Assembly: GCF_014207425.1 (NCBI RefSeq)
Contig: NZ_JACHFF010000004.1
Span: 1-64,000 of the forward strand
DNA length: 64,000 nt
Direction: 5' to 3'
Source of the DNA: Jeotgalicoccus coquinae
Lineage (GTDB): Bacteria; Bacillota; Bacilli; Staphylococcales; Salinicoccaceae
Shown here: positions 28,250 to 36,524 of the stretch, in pieces
Position numbering within the stretch: position 1 is the first letter of the stretch
Layout: every line of letters begins with the position of its first letter
Notes under the pieces: generated by a model
Databases searched by the model: none
What the model was told of the DNA's origin: nothing
Seen by the model: the letters and a program-made list of their open reading frames with translations, nothing else
Made by a program: the position numbers and the translations under genes

Positions 28250-29437
28250 ATGAATAAAAAATACTCGCCTTTATTTGAACCCTTACTTTTACCGAACGGC
28301 ATCGAACTGTCAAACCGTTTTGTTCTGTCGCCGATGATTACTAACTCGTCAACAATCGACGGCTATGTCACAGAAGAAGATGAACTGTATCATGCCCGCC
28401 GTGCATCATCAGCACCGATTCAGGTGACAGGCGCCGCATATATCGAACCGTACGGCCAGCTGTTTGAATACGGCTTCAGCGTTGCGAATGACCGCGCAGT
28501 GCCGGGGCTTAAAAAACTGGCCAAAGCGATGAAAAAAGACGGAGCCAAAGCGATACTACAGCTGACACATGCCGGCCGATTTTCAAATCAGGCCATACTG
28601 GATCTCGGCGTCGTTTACGGACCGAGTTTTATGGAACTCAATACACCCGTAAAGCACCAGGTGCTGCCGATGACAAAACGTAAAATAGATACCGTTATTC
28701 AGCAGTATGCAGATGCAGCGGGACGTGCAATCGAAGCAGGCTTTGACGGTGTTGAAGTATCGGCTGCACAGCGTCTTTTGATCCAGACATTTTTCTCGAA
28801 ATTTTCAAACGAACGTGATGATGAATACGGTGCAGGCTCATTGGAAAACCGTTCCCGCTTCGGCCTTGAAGTAATTAAAGCAGTCAGCGATGTAATTAAA
28901 AAAGAAGCGCCGGAAGACTTTATTTTCGGATTCAGAGGCACGCCCGAAGAAACACGCGGTGAAGACGTCGGCTACAGTGTGGATGAATTTTTACAGTTCA
29001 TCGACTGGGCCCGGGAAATAACAGACATTCACTATATAGCGATCGCAAGCTGGGGACGCAATATTTATCAGAATGAAGTACGTGCTAAAGGACCGCATCA
29101 GGGAGAACCTGTGAACAAAGTCGTATATGACCACGTTAAAGGTAAAATTCCGATGATGGCAACAGGCGGTATAAATACACCGGATAAAGCGCTGGAAGCA
29201 TTGGTATATGCAGACATGGTCGGTGCATCGAGCCCGTTCATTACAGAACCGGACTTCGTGCCTAAACTGCGCGACGGCCGTGAAGATGACATTGATTTGC
29301 AGTTCACGATTGAAGACCTCGATGATTTAAAAATACCGAAAGCTGCGTTTAAAGATATCGTCCGTATGATGGATTACGGCGAAGGACTGCCTAAAGAAAC
29401 ACGCGATGAACTGCGCAGACTGGCGGATGAAGTATAA
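28250..29437 (+). CDS. Old yellow enzyme family NADH:flavin oxidoreductase
   Basis: About 395 residues; ATG seven bases after AAGGAG (the adjacent upstream ATG at 28247 is nearly as good). FMN-dependent TIM barrel: FVLSPMITNSS (about 21-31), LTHAGR (about 106), GFDGVEVSAAQRLLIQTFFSKFSNERDDEYG (about 165-195, the OYE FxSPxxNxRxDxYGGS region, here altered) and a C-terminal FMN-phosphate loop ATGGINTP (about 304). The usual HGAHGYLL is replaced by SAAQRLLI, so active-site His residues differ from typical OYE. It is divergent from the SirTM operon, as in related genomes. Confidence 0.87.
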   Translation: MNKKYSPLFEPLLLPNGIELSNRFVLSPMITNSSTIDGYVTEEDELYHARRASSAPIQVTGAAYIEPYGQLFEYGFSVANDRAVPGLKKLAKAMKKDGAKAILQLTHAGRFSNQAILDLGVVYGPSFMELNTPVKHQVLPMTKRKIDTVIQQYADAAGRAIEAGFDGVEVSAAQRLLIQTFFSKFSNERDDEYGAGSLENRSRFGLEVIKAVSDVIKKEAPEDFIFGFRGTPEETRGEDVGYSVDEFLQFIDWAREITDIHYIAIASWGRNIYQNEVRAKGPHQGEPVNKVVYDHVKGKIPMMATGGINTPDKALEALVYADMVGASSPFITEPDFVPKLRDGREDDIDLQFTIEDLDDLKIPKAAFKDIVRMMDYGEGLPKETRDELRRLADEV

Positions 29438-29451
29438 TATTTTTTAAGCTC

Positions 29452-29490
29452 GGTGGACTGTGTTCTTTTGACATTGTCCACCCGTTTTTT
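29452..29490 (+). terminator. Terminator after the OYE gene
   Basis: Arms GGTGGAC and GTCCACC around a 17-nt loop, then CGTTTTTTG. Confidence 0.75.
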
Positions 29491-29569
29491 GTTTGTATAC
29501 CACGTAATATAATTGAACATGTGCTATTCAGGGTAATAGAGAAAAGACAACATTTTGAGGAGGATTATT

Positions 29570-30577
29570 TTGAATAATGAACAGCTTGTATTAGCAAAAC
29601 GTCCGGATGGTCTCCCGGGTGATGATGTTTTCAGATTTGAGGAGACTGATGTAAAAAAACCGGGTGAAAATGAACTGGTTATTGAGAGTATTTATATATC
29701 AGTCGATCCATATATGCGCGGCCGCATGAATGATGCGAAATCTTATGCGAAACCTTTTAATATAGATGAACCATTAAACGGACATGTCCTTGGCAGAGTT
29801 ATTCAGTCGAATGCAGACAGTTTTAAAGAAAATGATGTCGTGACAGGACATCTGCCATGGAAAAAATATAATACTATCCCTGCCGAAAGTGTACAGAAAG
29901 TCGCATCAACGGACGTTCCGCTTCACTTATATTTAAGTACACTCGGTATGCCGGGCCACACTGCTTACGGCGGTCTGTTAAATATCGGCAAACCGCAGCC
30001 TGGTGAAACTGTTGTTGTATCAGCCGCTTCAGGTGCAGTCGGCTCGGTCGTTGGTCAGATAGCAAAAATTAAAGGTGCCAAAGTTGTCGGTATTGCCGGC
30101 GGTCCGAAAAAAGTGAAGTACCTGACTGAAGAATTAGGTTTTGACGCGGGCGTCGATTATAAAGCAGATGACTTCAAGGAAAAATTAGCTGAAGCTTTAA
30201 CTGACGGTGTTGATGTTTACTTTGAAAACGTCGGCGGCACTGTTTCGGATGAAGTATTTAAATATCTTAACCGCTTTGCGAGAATTCCTGTCTGCGGCAC
30301 AATCTCTTCATACAACAGTAAAGAAGATAACGGTCCGCGTGTTCAGGGACAGCTTGTTAAATCCCAGGTGCTTATGCAGGGCTTCCTCGTAGCCCAGTTC
30401 GCCGATGATGCTGAAGAAACGAGCAGGCAGCTCGCACAGTGGATTCAGGAAGGTAAAATTAAATCCGAAGTATCCATTGCTGACGGATTCGATAAACTTC
30501 CTGAGGCATTTAGGAATCTCTTTACCGGAAATAATTTCGGCAAACAGATTGTTAAAGTTTCGGATGCATTAGATTAA
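29570..30577 (+). CDS. Zinc-free medium-chain NADP-dependent oxidoreductase (curcumin/prostaglandin-reductase-like)
   Basis: 335 residues. The start is the TTG six bases after TGAGGAGG; reading further upstream would translate the RBS itself. MDR fold without zinc ligands: SVDPYMRGRMND (about 44-55) is typical of the leukotriene B4 dehydrogenase/YncB branch, then the NADPH loop VSAASGAVGSVVGQIAKIKGAKVVGIAGG (about 146-174) and YFENVGGTVSDE (about 218). It should reduce alpha,beta-unsaturated carbonyls using NADPH. Single gene with a strong terminator. Confidence 0.9.
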   Translation: MNNEQLVLAKRPDGLPGDDVFRFEETDVKKPGENELVIESIYISVDPYMRGRMNDAKSYAKPFNIDEPLNGHVLGRVIQSNADSFKENDVVTGHLPWKKYNTIPAESVQKVASTDVPLHLYLSTLGMPGHTAYGGLLNIGKPQPGETVVVSAASGAVGSVVGQIAKIKGAKVVGIAGGPKKVKYLTEELGFDAGVDYKADDFKEKLAEALTDGVDVYFENVGGTVSDEVFKYLNRFARIPVCGTISSYNSKEDNGPRVQGQLVKSQVLMQGFLVAQFADDAEETSRQLAQWIQEGKIKSEVSIADGFDKLPEAFRNLFTGNNFGKQIVKVSDALD

Positions 30578-30583
30578 TATAAC

Positions 30584-30630
30584 AAGAAGCCGTTTGGAGA
30601 CTTTATCAGTCTTCAAACGGCTTCTTTATT
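30584..30630. terminator. Strong terminator between convergent genes
   Basis: Arms AAGAAGCCGTTTGGAGACT and AGTCTTCAAACGGCTTCTT (one mismatch), loop TTATC, followed by T-rich DNA. Confidence 0.9.
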
Positions 30631-31155
30631 TTAAAAAATTAAGTTTAATATTCTGCCATAATAAGATTTGAATAAAGCATGATATTCAAATTCATAAACT
30701 TCTTCCCCTGAATACAGAATTTCGTAAACTATATTTTTATCTTCAATTTCAAAATTAGTATTTAAAAAACCATTTTTCTCATAAAATTGTTTTCTTTTAA
30801 ATCTCTGCTCATAATTATCAGCAGAACGATCCACTTTTTCTATATTTAAAAGTAAACGTTTGTCTGTGTAAATTTCTTTCAAGTGCTGTAATACTATGCT
30901 CCCGTAACCTTTAGACTGCTGTGACGGTTCAATAGCAAGATAAAACACATAAACAATATCTTTATAATATGTTAAGTACAGGAAGCCGATATACTCACTC
31001 TCATCATATATCGCAAATAAATCACAATTTTTCTTTTTTGATTTATATATCAAAAGCCAAAAAGGAACACGTTCATATTTAGGGAATGCTTCTAGATATA
31101 AGTCTTTAACCTTTAGCAATTCATTAGTTTTATCCAAATGAATTAAATTAATCAC
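30631..31155 (-). CDS. GNAT family N-acetyltransferase
   Basis: About 174 residues from a GTG eight bases after AAAGGTG (a GTG four codons upstream overlaps that RBS). The acetyl-CoA loop QQSKGYGSIVLQHLKE (about 101-116) follows the beta-strand VFYLAIEPS, and a late RKQFYEKNGFLNT (about 143) is typical of GNAT proteins. Substrate unknown. The gene is visibly more AT-rich than its neighbours (many ATA/TTA/AAA codons), which suggests recent acquisition. It stands alone. Confidence 0.85.
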   Translation of the reverse strand: MINLIHLDKTNELLKVKDLYLEAFPKYERVPFWLLIYKSKKKNCDLFAIYDESEYIGFLYLTYYKDIVYVFYLAIEPSQQSKGYGSIVLQHLKEIYTDKRLLLNIEKVDRSADNYEQRFKRKQFYEKNGFLNTNFEIEDKNIVYEILYSGEEVYEFEYHALFKSYYGRILNLIF

Positions 31156-31200
31156 TTTATTAATCACCTTTCACTTGTAATCCCGGTAATACTAAAATTT

Positions 31201-32604
31201 CTATTTTGTTTTAACCAGCAAACTCACTACTTCAACGTGTACAGTGTGCGGGAATAAGTCCACCGGCTGTACTTCTTTCAATTCATAACCGAATTCACGC
31301 AGCCATGTAATATCTTCCGCGAATGTTTCCGGATTACATGATACGTATATCACTCTGTCTGTTTCCAGTCTTGCGATACGGCGCATTACTTTGCCGCCTG
31401 CGCCTGAACGCGGCGGATCCAGCATCAGTAAGTCCGGAATGCCCCATGTTTCAAGAATTTCATCCATACCGTGCCGTGCGTCTTTTGCAAGGAAGTAAGT
31501 ATTATCAATACCGTTATCCGTTGCATTGCGTTTCGCTGATTCTATAGATGATTCCACAATTTCAATCCCTGCAAGTTCTTTCACTTTTGCTGCAAAAGGC
31601 AGTGAGAATGTTCCTACACCGCAAAACAGATCGATCATACGCTCATGTTCTTTCGCATCAGCCATTTCAATTGCCAGTTCAACAAGTTTTTCCGCCTGTG
31701 TCGGATTCGTCTGGAAGAATGTATCGAACCACGTGCGGTATTTATAACCGTACATTACATCGTGAATATAGTCTCTGCCGAATAGCAGGTGTGTGTCTTC
31801 GGACTGCGTACGGTCTGCAATATCTGTATTAACCATCCACATTAAACTCTTCAGGTTATCAAATTGTGCAGTCAGTTCTTCAACAAGTTCATCGATTAAC
31901 GGCTTTAACTCGCCTTCCGGTTTGTCAGTCGCAAATACTGCCAGCATCATTTCTCCTGTTTCCTGAGAACGTCTGACCATTAAGTGACGAAGCAGTCCAT
32001 CGTGATTTTCTTTGTCATAACCAGGGAGTTCATGTTTTCCTGCCCATTTAGAAACAACAAGCATCGCGTCAACCATTTCATTGTTCGCAATTAAGCACGT
32101 ATCAAGATCGATAATTTTACGGAAGTTCCCCAGTTCGTGCATGCCGAGTTCACCGTTTTTACCAAATGTAAATTCCATCTTGTTGCGGTACTCAAACGGA
32201 TTGTTTTCCATACCAATCGCATCTTTAACTACAGAAGTATCGAACTGATTCTTGTTAAGCTCGCGCTTAACAAAATCAGTTTTTTCCTTGAGCTGAGCTT
32301 CATAACTCCAGTGCTGCCATACACAGCCGCCGCACATTTCAAAGTGCGGACATGGCGGTGTCACTCTGTCAGGATTTGCAGATACAATTTCTTTAGGCAG
32401 CACATTCGCACGTTTTCTCGTCGGATTCGGCACATCGATTGTGACCGTTTCCCCTCTTAACGTCTGCGGTACAGCCAGATTTAACTTGCGGGGTTTGTGT
32501 CCGCCATGGTCACGCAGTGCATAACCGCGGCCTGAACCCTTTTTATCCAGGTCATCTATCTTTATCGTAAATGTTTCTATATGATCATTATTAATATTAG
32601 CCAC
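31201..32604 (-). CDS. RNA m5U methyltransferase of the RlmD/TrmA family (first paralogue)
   Basis: About 467 residues from the GTG following GAGGAG; upstream in-frame codons read through the RBS. TRAM domain (about 15-70), iron-sulfur cysteines CPHFEMCGGC (C-x5-C-x2-C, about 84-93) and a fourth in LDTCLIA, SAM-binding LFCGVGTFSLPFA (about 332), DPPRSG (about 396), and catalytic cysteine in VSCNPETFAED (about 424). It forms 5-methyluridine in RNA. A second member lies at 53096-54457 in the conserved rlmCD-dgkB position, so this copy is the accessory paralogue; target unknown. Confidence 0.9.
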   Translation of the reverse strand: MANINNDHIETFTIKIDDLDKKGSGRGYALRDHGGHKPRKLNLAVPQTLRGETVTIDVPNPTRKRANVLPKEIVSANPDRVTPPCPHFEMCGGCVWQHWSYEAQLKEKTDFVKRELNKNQFDTSVVKDAIGMENNPFEYRNKMEFTFGKNGELGMHELGNFRKIIDLDTCLIANNEMVDAMLVVSKWAGKHELPGYDKENHDGLLRHLMVRRSQETGEMMLAVFATDKPEGELKPLIDELVEELTAQFDNLKSLMWMVNTDIADRTQSEDTHLLFGRDYIHDVMYGYKYRTWFDTFFQTNPTQAEKLVELAIEMADAKEHERMIDLFCGVGTFSLPFAAKVKELAGIEIVESSIESAKRNATDNGIDNTYFLAKDARHGMDEILETWGIPDLLMLDPPRSGAGGKVMRRIARLETDRVIYVSCNPETFAEDITWLREFGYELKEVQPVDLFPHTVHVEVVSLLVKTK

Positions 32605-32678
32605 TTTTATCTCCTCACACATCTATATCGTTCATACAATTTTACTTATTGTCATGAATTGTTGCAAGCTAAAATGAC

Positions 32679-32712
32679 AAAAGCACCATTACCGGGAATT
32701 CAGTAATGGTGC
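32679..32712 (-). terminator. Terminator of the SBP-reductase operon
   Basis: Minus strand: stem GCACCATTAC/GTAATGGTGC, then TTTTGTCATTTT, just downstream of the reductase stop codon. Confidence 0.8.
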
Positions 32713-32719
32713 CGAATAT

Positions 32720-33748
32720 TTAGTACATCAGTTTTTTGTTTTTATTTTTCAGACGCTGGTTATGTGATGACACCATCGCAAACTGGTCCGCCTTCGGATC
32801 AATGTACGTTTTTGCATTGTTCACCGCATTGACTGCATCGGCATATGCACCTGCTATAAGGTTTACTTTCCCTGAATATCTGATACAGTCTCCTGCTGCG
32901 AATATACCCGGTACATTCGTCAGACCTGTCGGCGCTGCTTTTACGAAGAAATCATTTTCAAGGTCAAGACCGAGATTATTCTCTCTGAACAGCAGATTTT
33001 CCTGGTCATAGCCGTGATTCACAATCAGTTCATCGTAAGCGTCATTCGTAATATCACCTGTCTGGTTATTGGTAATCTCAACGTACTCCATCAGCTCTCC
33101 GCCGCTGATTCCGGTAACCTCGGACTGAGTCATTATTTTAACACCGTTTCTTTCCAGTCTTGTAACATCTGCTTCATGTGCTGTTAAATCATCACCGCGG
33201 TAAATAATATGTATTTCACGCGCAATCGGCGACAGATCATTTGCCCAGTCAACCGCTGAGTAACTGCCGCCTGTAATGAGTATTTTCTTATCAATAAAAC
33301 GTTGAATGTCCGGCACTGCATAGTGCAGATTTTTGTTTTCAAACAGATGTGCATTTTCCACATTCAGCTTAACAGGTTTAATCATTCCCCCGCCGCCAAT
33401 CGTTATAATGACACTTTTCGAATAGTGTTTACCGCCTTCAGACGTTTCAACCGTAAAATATTCATCATTTTCTTTTTGAATATTTGTCACGATTGTATTC
33501 AGCACGACTTCCGGCTCAAACGTCAGTCCCTGTGCAATCGATTTTTCAATCAGCTGTCCTGCAGGGAGCGGCTCAGTTCCGCCGATGTCCCAAATCATTT
33601 TCTGCGGATAAAGATGCACTTTTCCGCCTAGCTTATCCTGCCCGTCGATAATTTTCGTTTTCATCTCACGCAGTCCTGCGTAAAATGCACTGAACAATCC
33701 GGCAGGTCCCCCGCCGATTACCGTGACATCATATATGTTTTCCGTCAT
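32720..33748 (-). CDS. Thioredoxin-reductase-like ferredoxin/flavodoxin NADP reductase (YumC/IruO type)
   Basis: About 342 residues; ATG downstream of AAGGAG. FAD motif VIGGGPAGLFSAFYAGLR (about 10-27), NADPH-domain ITGGSYSAVDWANDL (about 158), and a C-terminal FAD motif FAAGDCIRYSGKVNLIAGAYADA (about 290-312). The active-site CxxC of thioredoxin reductase is missing, which places it in the YumC/IruO group. S. aureus IruO supplies electrons for haem oxygenases and for iron release from ferric siderophores. Lying 14 bp after a Fur-boxed siderophore-binding protein gene, an iron-release role is likely (inference). Confidence 0.88.
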   Translation of the reverse strand: MTENIYDVTVIGGGPAGLFSAFYAGLREMKTKIIDGQDKLGGKVHLYPQKMIWDIGGTEPLPAGQLIEKSIAQGLTFEPEVVLNTIVTNIQKENDEYFTVETSEGGKHYSKSVIITIGGGGMIKPVKLNVENAHLFENKNLHYAVPDIQRFIDKKILITGGSYSAVDWANDLSPIAREIHIIYRGDDLTAHEADVTRLERNGVKIMTQSEVTGISGGELMEYVEITNNQTGDITNDAYDELIVNHGYDQENLLFRENNLGLDLENDFFVKAAPTGLTNVPGIFAAGDCIRYSGKVNLIAGAYADAVNAVNNAKTYIDPKADQFAMVSSHNQRLKNKNKKLMY

Positions 33749-33762
33749 CAAAAATACACTCC

Positions 33763-34713
33763 TTAGTTAGAACCTAATGCTTCTTCGACATCTTCAACAA
33801 TTAAACTGTTGGCAATATATCCGCTGTATAACCAGCTGTCAGCCTGTGTGTATTCGTAAACATTGCCATTTTCTACTGCCGGGATGTTTTTGAAGACATC
33901 ATCTGACAATGCTGTTTTACTGTCGCCTTCTTCATTACCTATAAAGAAAATGTGATCTGCATCAAGTTCTGCAAGACTTTCCAGCGATGCTTCAATCCAC
34001 GGTGTTTCGTTATCCGCCGACAGTTCTTCTACAAGTCCGGGCACGCTTAATCCTAAATCGTTATATAATACTTCACCGCTCGATTTATCTTTGTTTGAAA
34101 TGAAGTATGAATCACCTGTCCACCAGATTGCGATGGCTGTCTCTTCACCAACTTCGCTATCCAGCTCAGCTGAAGTTTCATCTACAAGTGTGTCGTATTC
34201 AGCGACTTTCTCTGCTGCCAGGTCTTCTTTGCCAAACACTTCAGATACACGTGTCAAGCGGTCTCTCCAGTCATCATAATCTCCGCTTTCAACGACAAAT
34301 GACGGTGCAATTTTAGCGTAGCTGTCGTACTTATCTCCTGAAGCAAGGTCAGCTGAACTTAACAGAAGTAAGTCCGGTTCTTCCTGCACGACTGCTTCAA
34401 ACGGCAGATCAAACGGCATTAAAGGCAGTCCTTCAAGCCCTTCAGGCTGCAGGTATTCCTGGACACTGTCTTCTCCGACTGTCCATTGTGCTGACGGCGT
34501 TTCGTCCAATGTCAGTAAATCATCTTCCAGATATGTACCGATAATTTTTTCCGGATCTGCAGGTACTGTAACTTCGTTGCCTGCGTCATCTGTAAGGACA
34601 CGTTCTTCGCCTGTACTCTCTTCTGAGGACTCCTCAGCTGTGTTTCCTTCCTCGTTTGAACACCCTGCTGCAAAGATTGACATTCCAAGCATTAAAGCTG
34701 CTAATTTTTTCAT
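33763..34713 (-). CDS. Ferric siderophore-binding lipoprotein (ABC substrate-binding protein)
   Basis: 316 residues. Lipoprotein signal peptide with lipobox FAAGC (cleavage before C18), an acidic Ser/Glu linker (about 19-40), then a type III (FecB/FhuD-like) binding fold: a first lobe opening LTDDAGNEVTVPADPEKII, an EPDLLLL strand (about 112) and a long connecting helix, then IWWTGDSYFISN (about 199) in the second lobe. It should bind a ferric siderophore or other iron complex outside the cell. No permease or ATPase gene is adjacent, so it must use a transporter encoded elsewhere. RBS TGGAG; a perfect Fur box lies at the promoter. Confidence 0.85.
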   Translation of the reverse strand: MKKLAALMLGMSIFAAGCSNEEGNTAEESSEESTGEERVLTDDAGNEVTVPADPEKIIGTYLEDDLLTLDETPSAQWTVGEDSVQEYLQPEGLEGLPLMPFDLPFEAVVQEEPDLLLLSSADLASGDKYDSYAKIAPSFVVESGDYDDWRDRLTRVSEVFGKEDLAAEKVAEYDTLVDETSAELDSEVGEETAIAIWWTGDSYFISNKDKSSGEVLYNDLGLSVPGLVEELSADNETPWIEASLESLAELDADHIFFIGNEEGDSKTALSDDVFKNIPAVENGNVYEYTQADSWLYSGYIANSLIVEDVEEALGSN

Positions 34714-34752
34714 CTATTTTCTCCATTCGGTTATTATAATTCATTATGACAC

Positions 34753-34801
34753 TGATAATCATTATCAGTAGAATTTTATTCCTTCCGGAAGATAATGTCA
34801 A
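34753..34801 (-). promoter_or_regulatory. Fur-controlled promoter of the SBP-reductase operon
   Basis: Minus strand TTGACA (34801-34796), 17-bp spacer, TAAAAT (34778-34773). The perfect 7-1-7 Fur box TGATAATCATTATCA (34753-34767) lies immediately downstream, over the expected transcription start. Iron-replete Fur should block initiation. Confidence 0.88.
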
Positions 34802-34819
34802 CTGTTCTTACTGCCAATC

Positions 34820-34844
34820 GTTTTAATTGCTCCGGTTGTGGTAT
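34820..34844 (+). promoter_or_regulatory. SigB-like promoter
   Basis: GTTTTA (34820-34825), 13-bp spacer, TGGTAT (34839-34844), each one mismatch from the SigB consensus GTTTAA/GGGTAT. It precedes the 68-residue membrane protein gene by about 40 bp. Confidence 0.4.
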
Positions 34845-34887
34845 ATAAATAAAAAGAGAGAAATTATACCGTTAAGGGGATGATCGC

Positions 34888-35094
34888 ATGACTGCATACA
34901 GACATCGCGACTTTAATTCCGTTTACCGTTTCATGGCAATTGGTGCCGCAATCGGTATTATATTAGGAATTATCACAGGTTTAATTTTCGGACACGTTGC
35001 ATTTTGGATTCTCGCAGGTCTGGCTCTCGGCATAAGCGGCGGTGCTGCTGTTGAAGCTTCAATTCATACCCGGCACCATAAAAAACAAGGATAG
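34888..35094 (+). CDS. Small glycine-rich membrane protein
   Basis: 68 residues. Two hydrophobic helices rich in Gly/Ala/Ile (about 14-34 and 37-55) flanked by arginine/histidine-rich ends (YRHRDF, HTRHHKK). RBS AAGGGGATG. Glycine-zipper-like spacing suggests helix packing or oligomers. I do not recognise the family. A SigB-like promoter upstream suggests stress expression; inference only. Confidence 0.6.
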   Translation: MTAYRHRDFNSVYRFMAIGAAIGIILGIITGLIFGHVAFWILAGLALGISGGAAVEASIHTRHHKKQG

Positions 35095-35116
35095 TTCAAA
35101 TGAACTATCCTTATTT
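35087..35116. terminator. Terminator between convergent genes
   Basis: Arms AAGGATAGTTCA and TGAACTATCCTT with a two-base loop, followed by ATTTATAT; the left arm overlaps the end of the small membrane protein gene. Confidence 0.8.
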
Positions 35117-35119
35117 ATA

Positions 35120-36325
35120 TCAGGACACCATTACTTTTTTATACATTCTGATAAAGTCCGCTTTACTGAACATCACCGGTACCGGATATAAGGGATTCGC
35201 TTCTTTGTATGCTGCATCAGCCAGCATCTTCAAATCTTCATCCTTCAGTTCCTGAAAGACCGTTCCGACATTCATCTTCTCATTTAAATCTTTAATGCTC
35301 GCTATAAACTTCTCTGCTTTTACTTCGTTGCTGTCCCCTTCTTCAGTGACTTTTGCAATGTCCCCGAGATGTGCGAGTTTTTCATGAATCACTTCACCGT
35401 ATTCTTCTAAAATATGCGGCAGAATTATTGAAACAGCCTGACCGTGCTGCACGTTGTATTTGGCACCGAGTGCATGAGCCATTGCATGAACATTCCCTAC
35501 ATACGCTCTCGTAAATGCTTTCCCCGCAAAATAAGATGCCCGCTGCATATTTGTCCGTGCCTGAATATCCTGTCCGTCTTCATATGATTTATATAAATTA
35601 TCATAAATCAGTTCAATTGCTTCTTCACTCAGCATTTTCGTCTGTTTTGTGTTGCTCTGATTAATATAAGATTCAACCGCATGTGTTAATGCATCCATTC
35701 CTGAAAATGCAGTCATATCTTTTGGCAGACCGAGCAGCAGTTCCGGATCAAGTACTGCAGCATCCGGCATCAGTTTAGTATCAATGATTGCATATTTCTC
35801 TTTAGTTTCACTGTCTGTAATAACAGCAGCAATTGTCGCTTCGCTCCCTGTTCCTGCAGTTGTCGGCACTGCAATGAAATAAGGCAGTGTTTTTCTGACT
35901 TTTAAAACACCTTTAAAACGGCTGAAATCCGTCGTGTTCCTGGCAGCTGCAATCCCTGTGCCCTTTGCACAATCAATTGCTGAACCGCCGCCAAAACCGA
36001 TAATTCCTTCGCAGTCCTGATCGTTATAAACTTTTACGGCTTCAGCAATATTTTTTGTCGTAGGATTTGCCGTTGTTCCCTTATATATAAAATAAATAAT
36101 ATCTTCTTCACTCAGGGTGTTCAGCATTTTATCCAGCAGACCTGCCTGAACAATGCCTTCATCTGTTACAATAAGTACTTTTTTTATATTCTGTTCAGTT
36201 AATTTCGGAGCAAGTTTTTCAATACAGCCTACGCAGTTTATAACTGCCGGCGGCTGCCAGTCTAATAAGTGCGCAGTGCTTTTCATAATCCACTGATATG
36301 CGCGGCTGTACAGTTTAAATAGCAT
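35120..36325 (-). CDS. Iron-containing (type III) alcohol dehydrogenase
   Basis: About 401 residues from ATG beginning MLFKLYSRAYQW after GGAAGGAAAG; a longer reading adds residues without RBS. NAD site GFGGGSAIDCAKG (about 105-117) and the divalent-metal ligands in MDALTHAVESY (about 206-216) and HAMAHALGAKYNVQHG (about 268-283). Broad-family enzymes act on short alcohols, 1,3-propanediol or butanol; the substrate cannot be read from sequence. Single-gene unit. Confidence 0.9.
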   Translation of the reverse strand: MLFKLYSRAYQWIMKSTAHLLDWQPPAVINCVGCIEKLAPKLTEQNIKKVLIVTDEGIVQAGLLDKMLNTLSEEDIIYFIYKGTTANPTTKNIAEAVKVYNDQDCEGIIGFGGGSAIDCAKGTGIAAARNTTDFSRFKGVLKVRKTLPYFIAVPTTAGTGSEATIAAVITDSETKEKYAIIDTKLMPDAAVLDPELLLGLPKDMTAFSGMDALTHAVESYINQSNTKQTKMLSEEAIELIYDNLYKSYEDGQDIQARTNMQRASYFAGKAFTRAYVGNVHAMAHALGAKYNVQHGQAVSIILPHILEEYGEVIHEKLAHLGDIAKVTEEGDSNEVKAEKFIASIKDLNEKMNVGTVFQELKDEDLKMLADAAYKEANPLYPVPVMFSKADFIRMYKKVMVS

Positions 36326-36455
36326 AATAATCTTTCCTTCCAGACGTACCAAAATCTTTCGTTACATATATTCTATATATCCATTCCTAAATTCAAGTGA
36401 GAGTAAAATGATAAAAAGATTAAATTATCCGCTAATTTTAACAAATACTGTACAG

Positions 36456-36497
36456 TTGACATTTATACAGTCAGACTATATAGTTGAACTATACAGT
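36456..36497 (+). promoter_or_regulatory. PadR-module promoter with overlapping operator repeats
   Basis: TTGACA (36456-36461), 17-bp spacer, TATAGT (36479-36484). The -10 lies within the palindrome ACTATATAGT (36475-36484); a second copy ACTATACAGT starts at 36488, and ATACAGT also occurs at 36465 and 36504. Repeated sites over and after the -10 fit autorepression by the PadR protein encoded next. Confidence 0.7.
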
Positions 36498-36524
36498 TAG
36501 ACGATACAGTGAGAGGTGAATAAT

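Noticed and set aside
32196-32622. Longer N-terminus for the first RlmD-like methyltransferase
   Set aside because: The extra codons read through the GAGGAG ribosome binding site; the GTG after it is the start.
35120-36352. Mobile element or phage genes
   Set aside because: No transposase, integrase, terminal repeats or att-like duplications were recognised here or elsewhere in the window.
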